The notes under the pieces: generated by a model
Seen by the model: only the letters and a program-made list of their open reading frames with translations
What the model was told of the DNA's origin: nothing
Databases searched by the model: none
NCBI GenBank assembly: GCA_948665105.1
Contig: CAPNGW010000171.1
Coordinates: forward strand, 1 to 5,760
Direction of reading: 5' to 3'
Source of the DNA: an uncultured Lachnospiraceae bacterium
GTDB taxonomy: Bacteria; Bacillota; Clostridia; Lachnospirales; Lachnospiraceae
Length of the DNA: 5,760 bases
Program-made: the position numbers and the translations under genes
Part shown: piece by piece, positions 1 through 4,375 of the stretch
Layout of the letters: every line of letters starts with the position of its first letter
Numbering within the stretch: position 1 is the first letter of the stretch

Positions 1-104
1 GGCTGCTTCTCTATCACCAGGGTATTCAGCTTCGCCCGCTGTCCGTATATGGCGGCTGAGAGTCCGGCAGGGCCGCTGCCTATTATAATTACATCATACA
101 TCAT
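1..104 (-). CDS. trxB: Thioredoxin reductase-like FAD-dependent oxidoreductase, N-terminal fragment
   Basis: Only the first 34 codons are present; the gene runs off the left edge. The protein begins MMYDVIIIGSGPAGLSAAIY, a Rossmann FAD-binding site with the GxGPAG fingerprint at residues 9-14, followed by GQRAKLNTLVIEK, where an acidic residue ends the second beta strand as usual for binding the adenosine ribose of FAD. This opening is typical of thioredoxin reductase (TrxB), which passes electrons from NADPH through FAD and a CxxC pair to thioredoxin in the cytoplasm. Other small flavoprotein reductases begin similarly, and the CxxC and NADPH domains lie outside the window, so the symbol is provisional. 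Two adjacent ATG codons (104 and 101) are possible starts. GGAG at 114-111 is 6 bases from the first and 9 from the second, so either works. The gene diverges from yjfB, and a duplicated promoter/dyad unit lies directly upstream. Confidence 0.75.
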   Translation of the reverse strand, partial: MMYDVIIIGSGPAGLSAAIYGQRAKLNTLVIEKQ

Positions 105-127
105 ACGCTTCTCCTTTTTGGTATACA

Positions 128-207
128 GTAATTTTATTACTATGCATTATACGCTCTTTTTATTTCACATGCTGTGATTTTGTCACTATGTATTATACAC
201 TTTTTTT
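128..207. repeat. Imperfect tandem duplication of a promoter/dyad unit
   Basis: Bases 128-161 and 174-207 align without gaps at 28 of 34 positions (period 46). Each unit holds ATTATA, which read on the minus strand is a TATAAT -10 box, next to a 13-base dyad: GTAATTTTATTAC at 128-140 and GTGATTTTGTCAC at 174-186. Between the cores, 165-177 is a further short dyad with TCACA and TGTGA arms. The units look like duplicated control DNA for the trxB-like gene. Confidence 0.6.
146..151 (-). promoter_or_regulatory. -10 box of proximal promoter for trxB-like gene
   Basis: On the minus strand 151-146 reads TATAAT, a perfect -10 box, 41 bases before the ATG at 104. I see no good -35 at 17 or 18 bases. 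The predicted transcription start (about 139) falls inside the perfect inverted repeat AGTAAT-TTT-ATTACT at 127-141, which could be an operator. No experimental support is implied. Confidence 0.45.
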
Positions 208-220
208 CTAAAATTTCACT
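192..220 (-). promoter_or_regulatory. Distal promoter for trxB-like gene
   Basis: The minus strand has TATAAT at 197-192 and, 17 bases upstream, GTGAAA at 220-215, which matches TTGACA at four of six positions. The predicted start near 185 falls in the GTGA-N5-TCAC dyad at 174-186. It repeats the arrangement of the proximal -10 box and has the better -35. Confidence 0.4.
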
Positions 221-230
221 GGTTTTCGTC

Positions 231-259
231 TTGATTTTTCAGACGGAAGGTGGCATAAT
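231..259 (+). promoter_or_regulatory. Sigma-A-type promoter of the yjfB gene
   Basis: TTGATT at 231-236 (four of six matches to the -35 consensus) is 17 bases from CATAAT at 254-259 (five of six). A TG at 251-252 one base before the hexamer makes it an extended -10. The predicted start near 266 gives a leader of about 30 bases. This argues for vegetative transcription, not the motility sigma factor that controls yjfB in Bacillus subtilis. Confidence 0.6.
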
Positions 260-296
260 AAGAATACAAAAATCACAAAAGAAAGGTGGGGTTTCC

Positions 297-473
297 ATGG
301 ATATTGCAGCTTTATCAACCGCTCTCAGCATGAGCAAGACCAACGGGGACATCGGCACTCTGATGTTGAGTAAGCAGTTGGATTTAGCGGAGACACAGGG
401 TGCTTCTATGGTGGAAGCGCTGGAGCGGTCCGCTACCCCCTATTTGGGCGGCAATATTGATATCAGAGTATAA
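297..473 (+). CDS. yjfB: YjfB family small protein (putative motility protein)
   Basis: A 58-residue protein without signal peptide or membrane segment. It begins MDIAALSTALSMSK and ends NIDIRV, the pattern of the YjfB family: a short N-terminal helix (ALSTALS), a central amphipathic helix (GTLMLSKQLDLAETQGASMVEAL, residues 20-42) and a short polar tail. The family is common in flagellated Bacillota and is annotated as putative motility protein because B. subtilis yjfB belongs to the sigma-D regulon; its biochemical role is unknown. The reading frame is open upstream to a GTG at 174, but ATG 297 is chosen because AGGTGGGG at 284-291 lies 5 bases before it and family homology starts there; the upstream stretch contains the promoter. 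No flagellar gene is visible nearby. It ends 14 bases from the stop of the convergent CPBP gene. Confidence 0.8.
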   Translation: MDIAALSTALSMSKTNGDIGTLMLSKQLDLAETQGASMVEALERSATPYLGGNIDIRV

Positions 474-502
474 GCAGCGTGCTCCCCTCAGGAGCGCGCT
501 GC
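474..502. terminator. Shared hairpin between convergent genes
   Basis: GCAGCGTGCTCC (474-485) pairs with GGAGCGCGCTGC (491-502) over 12 positions with one G-T wobble, around a 5-base loop. It begins directly after the yjfB stop codon. On the minus strand the same DNA encodes the last codons of the CPBP protease, whose TGA lies in the loop. Neither side has a strong T tract (minus strand TTATACTCT, plus strand none), so bidirectional termination is plausible but may be inefficient. Confidence 0.6.
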
Positions 503-1438
503 CATAACCATCATGGCAACTGCCAATGCTATGGCGATAATCACGGGAACAGTCAACAGCTGTTCCTTTGTTTTTCTTTGAAACATTCCTTTCACATATT
601 CCCAACGCCCACTGATTTTACTGATGGCAATGTAAACGCCCACCGCTCCGGCAGTGGTACCCAGGGAAATTGCCGCCCAGAACAGGAGGGAGACTGCCAT
701 AATCAAGAGAGACCCTTCATCCATGGAGGAGAGGAAGCTGCCGGTCTCCGCGGGGAGCCTCTCTCCCGCCTGCTCCATCAATTCTCCTGCCCCGCTGTTA
801 AGCGCCGACAGGGCATAGGACATGACCACGCCGGTAAAGTTCACGGTAAAATGTGCCAGCATGGCGCTTAAAATACTCCCGGTGGCTTCCACCAGAAACG
901 CCATGTACACGCCCAGCACAAAGGCGTACAGAAACTGGTTAAAATTTAAGTGCATGCATCCGAACAAAAAACCACTCAAGAGAGCCGCCGGAAGCATTTT
1001 ACTTCTCTTATAGGTACCAAACACCATCCCCCGGAATACAAATTCTTCCACAAAGGCCGGCAGAACCGCCATCAACAGAGCCGCCGCCAGAAAATTGCCC
1101 TGGGTTGCGGCATTCATCACCTCCACGGTGCCGGACTTCACGAAAAACAGGGTAAGGGCGTTCATCACCACCAGCAGCGGGTATATGAGGTACGTACACA
1201 CCACCACCAGCACCCATACGGAGAACTTCATTCTGCGAAAGGGTATCAGAGCCCCCACAGAAATCCCCTTTACCTTAAGATAAATCAGGGAGGGAAGCAG
1301 AATCAGTGCCTCCGACAGAATCAGCATCACGGACACCGGCAACCGCAAATTGGGCAGCTGTCCCAAAAGCAGGCTCACTCCGATATAAATTACAATGGTA
1401 ATAAGAAACATACGGTTTATGCTTTTATTGGATGACAT
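488..1438 (-). CDS. CPBP family intramembrane metalloprotease (CAAX/Abi type)
   Basis: A 316-residue integral membrane protein with about eight hydrophobic segments. The CPBP (Abi, CAAX prenyl protease-like) core is at residues 115-205 and shows the motifs expected for an active protease: EEFVFRG with E131, E132 and R136; FGCMH with F159 and H163; and HFTVN with H196 and N200. In this family the glutamates and histidines form a glutamate-activated, possibly metal-dependent site inside the membrane. Members range from CAAX processing in eukaryotes to bacteriocin self-immunity and regulated proteolysis in Firmicutes; the substrate here cannot be told. ATG 1438 is preferred over the in-frame TTG at 1447, because AAGGAG at 1453-1448 abuts the TTG but lies 9 bases before the ATG. 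It is the last gene of a three-gene operon, starting 5 bases after the cvfB stop, with its ribosome binding site inside cvfB. The C-terminus (residues 240-316) holds two more hydrophobic segments after the conserved core. Confidence 0.88.
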   Translation of the reverse strand: MSSNKSINRMFLITIVIYIGVSLLLGQLPNLRLPVSVMLILSEALILLPSLIYLKVKGISVGALIPFRRMKFSVWVLVVVCTYLIYPLLVVMNALTLFFVKSGTVEVMNAATQGNFLAAALLMAVLPAFVEEFVFRGMVFGTYKRSKMLPAALLSGFLFGCMHLNFNQFLYAFVLGVYMAFLVEATGSILSAMLAHFTVNFTGVVMSYALSALNSGAGELMEQAGERLPAETGSFLSSMDEGSLLIMAVSLLFWAAISLGTTAGAVGVYIAISKISGRWEYVKGMFQRKTKEQLLTVPVIIAIALAVAMMVMAARS

Positions 1439-1443
1439 TTCTA

Positions 1444-2286
1444 TCAACTCCTTAGTATTCGGATATTTTTCTCTGTAATCTCAATTTTTCGCTCCTTGTA
1501 CAAACGGCCCACGGCCCGCTTGAAGGCGCCCTTACTCATTTTCATTTCCCGCATGATAATCTCCGGGGAGGCTTTGTCATTGAAGGGCAGCACTCCCGCA
1601 TATTCCTCCAGAACCTCCAGAATGCGTTTTGCGTCCTCATCCATCTGAATATGGGCCTTCTCCCGGAGGCTCAATGTCAGCTTACCGTCGGGCTTTACCT
1701 CCACCACCCGGGCCTCCACCACATCACCAATGCGCAGAAAGCTGTGGTCCTCATGGCAGGGAACCAGCCCGGAATACACATCGTCCACAGCGATAAAGGC
1801 ACCGAAGTTGTTGCTGAACTCATACACCCGGCCACTGACCGTATCTCCCGCCTGATAGGGAGAGTCTGTGGAAAGCATCTCATATAGCCCCTTCATGCTG
1901 GCGCAGAGGCGGCTGCTCTTGTCAATGTACAGGCGCACCAGCACTTCCTCATCCTCGTACAGTCTGCCCTCCTGCTCCTTATAAGGAAGAAACAGGTCCT
2001 TTTCCAGCCCCCAGTCCAAAAAAGCACCGATTTTCTGAACGGACACCACCTTAAGCACGGCAAGCTGCCCCATCATCAGCAGGGGCGTGTTGGTGGTGGC
2101 TATGAGACGGTCCTTGGAATCCTTATACAGAAAGACCTCCAGGGAATCATGAAGCTTAAGACCGGGGGGCACCTGCTTTCGCGGCAGCAGCACCCGTGTC
2201 TCATCCTCCTGGTTCTCTGCCAGATACACTCCAAACTCCACTTCCTTTACCACAACCAAAGGCTGCTTTTCACCTAATTTCATCAT
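1444..2286 (-). CDS. cvfB: CvfB/YitL-type S1 RNA-binding protein
   Basis: A 280-residue soluble protein with the layout of CvfB (Staphylococcus aureus) and YitL (B. subtilis): N-terminal S1-like OB folds at about 8-65 and 73-132, a typical S1 domain at about 146-209 (GDTVSGRVYEFSNNFGAFIA, then GLVP and GDVVEARVVEVKPDGKLTLS), and a C-terminal winged helix at about 218-277 (LPFNDKASPEIIMREMKMSKGAFKRAVGRL in two parts, ending KIEITEKNIRIL). In S. aureus CvfB binds RNA and affects virulence-gene expression; elsewhere it is treated as a conserved RNA-binding regulator without a defined target. GGAG at 2297-2294 lies 7 bases before ATG 2286; a second ATG follows at once. The first 17 bases overlap the end of the thioesterase gene in another frame, which suggests coupled translation. 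No charged linker, insertion or frame break is visible, and length is normal for the family. Confidence 0.9.
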   Translation of the reverse strand: MMKLGEKQPLVVVKEVEFGVYLAENQEDETRVLLPRKQVPPGLKLHDSLEVFLYKDSKDRLIATTNTPLLMMGQLAVLKVVSVQKIGAFLDWGLEKDLFLPYKEQEGRLYEDEEVLVRLYIDKSSRLCASMKGLYEMLSTDSPYQAGDTVSGRVYEFSNNFGAFIAVDDVYSGLVPCHEDHSFLRIGDVVEARVVEVKPDGKLTLSLREKAHIQMDEDAKRILEVLEEYAGVLPFNDKASPEIIMREMKMSKGAFKRAVGRLYKERKIEITEKNIRILRS

Positions 2287-2992
2287 GTTTTTTCTCCAAT
2301 TCTATGACAGCATAGGGTTTTCCACTCTCATTTCCCAGCACTGTCACCATCTTATGCTCCAAAAAAGCCACCGCAGGATAAATGATATCCCCGTATACCG
2401 CAGACATCTTATACTCCGCCCGCATACAGCCAACCTCAAAATCCGGGGGCAGATATTCCTGAGCCATCTGTATATACTTGCCGTTGTTGACATGGTGGTT
2501 GGTATCCAGATGGAATTTATGGACCGGGAAAGGTTCCATCTCCTCCATGTCCCCTGGCAGCTTGATTTTCCTGGGAGCGCCCTCCATGGGAAGCGCCGGC
2601 TCCAGGCCATAAACCTCCTTCATCCGGGGAAGCAGCCTCGCCGGGCGTCCCTTTTCTGTGTCAATAAGCACCCACAGGGAATCGGCACGGGCCAGGCATC
2701 TTCCCATCTGATCCTTCATCAGAAAATTACGGGAGCCGTAAAAGCCCTTGAAATCATAGGGCCAGGTCTCCACCGTAATCTCCTCCCCGTGTACGGGATA
2801 ACGCTCCACCTCAATCCGCCAGGAAACCAGTACCCAGGCCACCTGTTCCCTTTTGAGATATGAAATTCCCACCTGCAAATCCTCCGATTGGAAGGAGCTG
2901 CAATCCTGAAAATAGTCCAATATGGACGAAAATGTCAATCTCCCTTTATCGTCCACCTCGCTGTAGCGGACCCTGCTGCCAAAGCTGTACAT
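2270..2992 (-). CDS. Acyl-ACP thioesterase (FatA/FatB family)
   Basis: A 240-residue cytoplasmic protein with two hotdog folds, the usual size for bacterial acyl-ACP thioesterases. The N-terminal hotdog (about 1-130) shows RVRYSEVDDKGRLTFSSILDYFQD, here given as two parts RVRYSEVDDKG and LTFSSILDYFQD, then WVLVSWRIEVERYP and ETWPYDFKGFYGSRNF. The second hotdog carries the catalytic stretch LDTNHHVNNGKYIQMAQEYL with D163, N165 and H167, matching the DxNxH signature of plant FatA/FatB; E193 in RAEYKM is a candidate for the further acidic residue. The enzyme hydrolyses acyl-ACP, releasing free fatty acids and resetting ACP at the end of type II fatty-acid synthesis. ATG 2992 has AGGAG at 3002-2998, 5 bases away. 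It is the first gene of the operon with cvfB and the CPBP protease. Chain-length preference cannot be read from the sequence. The leader carries copy 1 of the 78-bp repeat, ending 23 bases before the ATG. Confidence 0.9.
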   Translation of the reverse strand: MYSFGSRVRYSEVDDKGRLTFSSILDYFQDCSSFQSEDLQVGISYLKREQVAWVLVSWRIEVERYPVHGEEITVETWPYDFKGFYGSRNFLMKDQMGRCLARADSLWVLIDTEKGRPARLLPRMKEVYGLEPALPMEGAPRKIKLPGDMEEMEPFPVHKFHLDTNHHVNNGKYIQMAQEYLPPDFEVGCMRAEYKMSAVYGDIIYPAVAFLEHKMVTVLGNESGKPYAVIELEKKHDEIR

Positions 2993-3010
2993 AATATCTC
3001 CTCTGTCTCA

Positions 3011-3076
3011 CTATGATAAAGAATGCACTCCGTGCATTCTGCGCGCCTGAGCGGTGCCGTTTACGGCTAATTTCAT
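3011..3076 (-). CDS. Possible 21-codon leader ORF inside repeat copy 1
   Basis: An ATG at 3076 opens a frame reading MKLAVNGTA, then Q, then ARRMHGVHSLS, and stops at TAG (3013-3011), 18 bases before the thioesterase start. The same frame occurs in repeat copy 2 from 4056. GGAG directly abuts the ATG with no spacing, which is poor for initiation, and both the GGAG and the AUG lie in or next to the predicted stem 3097-3103/3075-3081. It may be only a by-product of the repeat. It is listed because it lies in a leader and is shared by both copies. Confidence 0.2.
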   Translation of the reverse strand: MKLAVNGTAQARRMHGVHSLS

Positions 3077-3108
3077 CTCCGCGAAGTGCGCATGTCCGGA
3101 GATTTTTT
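3016..3108. repeat. Interspersed 78-bp repeat, copy 1 (5' of thioesterase gene)
   Basis: Bases 3016-3093 match 3996-4073 at 75 of 78 positions without gaps, in the same orientation. Weaker similarity (CCGGAG plus T run) continues to about 3108. In the sense of the downstream gene (minus strand) it can form three stem-loops: 3103-3097 with 3081-3075 (7 bp), GCCG-TAAA-CGGC at 3067-3056, and a perfect 8-bp hairpin with GAATGCAC and GTGCATTC arms at 3039-3021. The last lies just before the thioesterase ribosome binding site. No transposase, target-site duplication or known riboswitch core is recognised. Confidence 0.85.
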
Positions 3109-3149
3109 CTATATAGGAAGTTCAAAGAGCTTCCTAAATGATAGAAAAA
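3104..3149. repeat. Long imperfect inverted repeat beside repeat copy 1
   Basis: An outer arm TTTTTCTAT (3104-3112) pairs with ATAGAAAAA (3141-3149), and an inner arm TAGGAAG (3114-3120) pairs with CTTCCTA (3130-3136) around a 9-base loop. It fills the space between repeat copy 1 and the tRNA terminator and overlaps the latter's T tract. In this position copy 2 has instead the palindrome at 4089-4104. Confidence 0.5.
3110..3138 (-). promoter_or_regulatory. Weak candidate promoter of the thioesterase operon
   Basis: On the minus strand TTTAGG (3138-3133) is 17 bases from TATATA (3115-3110); neither hexamer is a good match. It is the only reasonably spaced pair I found between the tRNA terminator and the thioesterase gene, and it sits in the same place relative to the repeat as the clear yigZ promoter does. 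Readthrough from the tRNA gene is the alternative. Confidence 0.25.
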
Positions 3150-3176
3150 GAACCATCACCTATCAGTGATGGTTCT
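3145..3176 (-). terminator. Rho-independent terminator of tRNA-Gln
   Basis: AGAACCATCAC (3149-3159) and GTGATGGTTCT (3166-3176) form a perfect 11-bp stem with a 6-base loop. In minus-strand transcription it is followed by a T run (3149-3145) and TTTTCTATC. It begins 2 bases after the tRNA 3' end. Confidence 0.85.
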
Positions 3177-3178
3177 AG

Positions 3179-3250
3179 CTGGCCCACAAGGATTCGAACC
3201 TTGAAATGACGGAGTCAGAGTCCGTTGCCTTACCGTTTGGCGATGGGCCA
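3179..3250 (-). tRNA. tRNA-Gln (anticodon CTG)
   Basis: The 72-base minus-strand sequence folds as a full cloverleaf. The acceptor stem is TGGCCCA with TGGGCCA, the D arm is GCC-AAACGGTAA-GGC, the anticodon stem ACGGA/TCCGT encloses the loop CTCTGAC with anticodon CTG, the variable loop has 5 bases, and the T arm is CAAGG-TTCGAAT-CCTTG. The U1-A72 pair and G73 discriminator are typical of tRNA-Gln. The CCA end is not encoded (next bases CTA). It reads CAG codons. It is a single-gene transcript with its own promoter and terminator. Confidence 0.95.
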
Positions 3251-3269
3251 TCGTTTCTCAACACGATGT

Positions 3270-3298
3270 ATTATATCTCAACCACAACCATAATGCAA
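3270..3298 (-). promoter_or_regulatory. Promoter of tRNA-Gln
   Basis: The minus strand has TTGCAT at 3298-3293, a 17-base spacer and a perfect TATAAT at 3275-3270. The predicted start is near 3263, about 13 bases before the mature tRNA 5' end. The -35 matches consensus at only three of six positions. Confidence 0.6.
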
Positions 3299-3308
3299 GC
3301 ATTTTTTT

Positions 3309-3971
3309 CTATTTTTTTTGAAAAATTATAATTTCGCCACTGATTTTGGCAAATTCCACTTCTTCTCCCCGTTCAAGAACGGCTCTGCCGCCTGTGGCCT
3401 CGGTAATCCCACTTATGAGTCCCTCATACTGCGCCGTGGGGACCATGGCCGTAAGCTCCACCTGTTCCCCGTAAACAGAGTCCATGGTATGGATGTTCTC
3501 CTTTGCCAAAAGATACTGAATCTTGCCCAGCCCGTTATAGTCGGTTTGGACGGTGAGAATGCAGCCTCTCTCCTTCCTGGCAATGACACTTCCCCGAAGC
3601 CCCTCTCTGACAGCTCCCTGATAAGCCCGGACCAATCCGCCGGTGCCCAGCAAAGTTCCACCAAAATACCGGGTCACTATCACCAGTACATTGTGGAGCT
3701 CTTCCCTGAGCAAAACCTCCAGCATGGGACGTCCCGCCGTTCCCGCCGGCTCTCCGTCGTCACTGCACCGTTGAAGCTGCTGCTGTTCCCCTGCCACAAA
3801 GGCGTAACAGTTATGGCTGGCATCCCAATACTGCTTCTTTACCGCCGCGATATAGTCAAGGGCCTCTTCCTCTGTCTCAATGGGCTTCACCGTGGCAATA
3901 AAGCGGGATTTCTTCTCCACCAGCTCCCCCGTTCCGCCCTGATATAAGATTTTTACATAGCTCCGTTCCAT
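3309..3971 (-). CDS. yigZ: YigZ/IMPACT family protein
   Basis: A 220-residue cytoplasmic protein of normal family length. The N-terminal UPF0029/IMPACT domain (about 14-125) shows EKKSRFIATV, WDASHNCYAFVAGE, CSDDGEPAGTAGRPMLEVL (residues 69-87) and VIVTRYFGGTLLGTGGLVRAY (given by its parts VIVTRYFGG and LGTGGLVRAY). The C-terminal DUF1949 domain (about 136-205) follows. Bacterial YigZ proteins have no settled biochemical function; the eukaryotic relative IMPACT modulates GCN2 signalling and translation. ATG 3971 is chosen because family homology begins there and GGAGGA at 3986-3981 lies 9 bases upstream. A GTG start at 4010 would put extra residues inside the hairpin of repeat copy 2. It is transcribed alone from a promoter at 4133-4104 with a leader of about 125 bases containing that repeat, and it ends 58 bases before the tRNA-Gln gene. 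Confidence 0.92.
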   Translation of the reverse strand: MERSYVKILYQGGTGELVEKKSRFIATVKPIETEEEALDYIAAVKKQYWDASHNCYAFVAGEQQQLQRCSDDGEPAGTAGRPMLEVLLREELHNVLVIVTRYFGGTLLGTGGLVRAYQGAVREGLRGSVIARKERGCILTVQTDYNGLGKIQYLLAKENIHTMDSVYGEQVELTAMVPTAQYEGLISGITEATGGRAVLERGEEVEFAKISGEIIIFQKK

Positions 3972-3995
3972 ACCGGCCACTCCTCCCTGCCAGAA

Positions 3996-4090
3996 ATAAA
4001 GAATGCACACCGTGCATTCTGCGCGCCCGAGCGGTGCCGTTTACGGCTAATTTCATCTCCGCGAGGTGCGCATCCTCCCGGAGGGTTTTT
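3996..4090. repeat. Interspersed 78-bp repeat, copy 2 (leader of yigZ gene)
   Basis: Bases 3996-4073 match 3016-3093 with three substitutions: t3029/a4009, t3048/c4028 and a3085/g4065. The first lies in a hairpin loop, the second in an unpaired stretch and the third in a loop, so the local stems are unchanged. Beyond 4073 the copies diverge, though both reach CCGGAG and a T run (to about 4090). The hairpin with GAATGCAC and GTGCATTC arms is at 4001-4019. The whole copy lies in the predicted yigZ 5' leader, ending 24 bases before the start codon. Confidence 0.85.
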
Positions 4091-4104
4091 ATCCTATAGG
4101 ATAA
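4089..4104. promoter_or_regulatory. 16-bp perfect palindrome at the predicted yigZ transcription start
   Basis: TTATCCTATAGGATAA is a perfect uninterrupted palindrome. It begins at the last base of the -10 box and is centred on the predicted start near 4097. The position suits an operator for a dimeric repressor. It could also act as a short 5' hairpin in the RNA. No known regulator site is recognised. Confidence 0.45.
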
Positions 4105-4133
4105 GTATAGCACGACTTGTGCGCCCATGGCAA
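4104..4133 (-). promoter_or_regulatory. Promoter of yigZ
   Basis: The minus strand reads TTGCCA at 4133-4128 (five of six), an 18-base spacer, and TATACT at 4109-4104 (five of six) with the extended -10 TG motif directly before it. It is among the best promoters in the window. Confidence 0.7.
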
Positions 4134-4310
4134 GTCCCCAATCCCTGGCGGAAACCGGATATCGCTTTCCTTTAAAACACTGCCCTGTCATCTGACCCTT
4201 TCTTATGGAAAATTGGTTTATTTTTCCACAGAGTGGCTATCCTAATAGTATAGTTCCGTCTATCATTGAATATTAAGGATTTTTTACTTTTCTTTCCAAT
4301 GGTTCTCTGC
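4134..4310. other. Divergent intergenic region between yigZ and PBP promoters
   Basis: Together with the yigZ leader this is a stretch of about 400 bases without a supported gene. Beyond the flanking promoters I see one notable structure: TGGAAAA (4206-4212) and TTTTCCA (4222-4228), perfect 7-base arms separated by 9 bases. This could be a regulator site. An ATG frame on the minus strand from 4191 runs through the yigZ promoter and repeat and resembles no family. Confidence 0.4.
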
Positions 4311-4316
4311 TATAAT
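4308..4316 (+). promoter_or_regulatory. Extended -10 promoter of the class A PBP gene
   Basis: TGCTATAAT has a perfect -10 hexamer (4311-4316) with the TG extension. The -35 region 17 bases upstream is T-rich and poor, as is common for extended -10 promoters. The predicted start near 4323 gives a leader of about 53 bases containing a 6-bp hairpin, AGCTAC (4336-4341) with GTAGCT (4351-4356), just before the ribosome binding site. Confidence 0.6.
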
Positions 4317-4375
4317 TATCTGATACATGAATTGTAGCTACCGTATTTTTGTAGCTGTATTTAAGGAGGCTTTTT

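Noticed and set aside
174..296. Upstream extension of yjfB from GTG 174
   Set aside because: It covers the duplicated promoter region and the yjfB promoter, lacks a ribosome binding site, and is not part of the YjfB family. ATG 297 has a good site.
479..1435. Long open frames on the plus strand opposite the CPBP gene (for example 479-871 and 950-1435)
   Set aside because: They are complementary shadows of the protease gene, with low-complexity His/Gln-rich translations and no ribosome binding sites.
1439..1447. TTG start at 1447 for the CPBP protease
   Set aside because: The AAGGAG directly abuts the TTG, leaving no spacing. ATG 1438 is 9 bases away and suits it.
2285..2863. 192-codon plus-strand frame opposite the thioesterase gene
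   Set aside because: It mirrors the clear acyl-ACP thioesterase gene and shows no domain or ribosome binding site.
3021..3039. Hairpin with GAATGCAC arms as a terminator of an upstream minus-strand transcript
   Set aside because: It is followed only by TTTAT and lies directly before the thioesterase ribosome binding site, and the tRNA already has a strong terminator at 3145-3176. Partial attenuation cannot be excluded.
3075..3108. Plus-strand terminator look-alike (7-bp stem then six Ts) in repeat copy 1
   Set aside because: No plus-strand gene lies upstream between 474 and this site. The structure is better explained as part of the repeat read in the minus direction.
3972..4010. GTG start at 4010 for yigZ
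   Set aside because: It lies inside the hairpin of repeat copy 2, has no ribosome binding site, and gives 13 residues foreign to the family.
3877..4191. Minus-strand frame of 104 codons starting at ATG 4191
   Set aside because: It runs through the yigZ promoter, repeat copy 2 and then out of frame through the yigZ coding region. It has no family resemblance and only a weak ribosome binding site. Its inner part is the repeat's own short frame.
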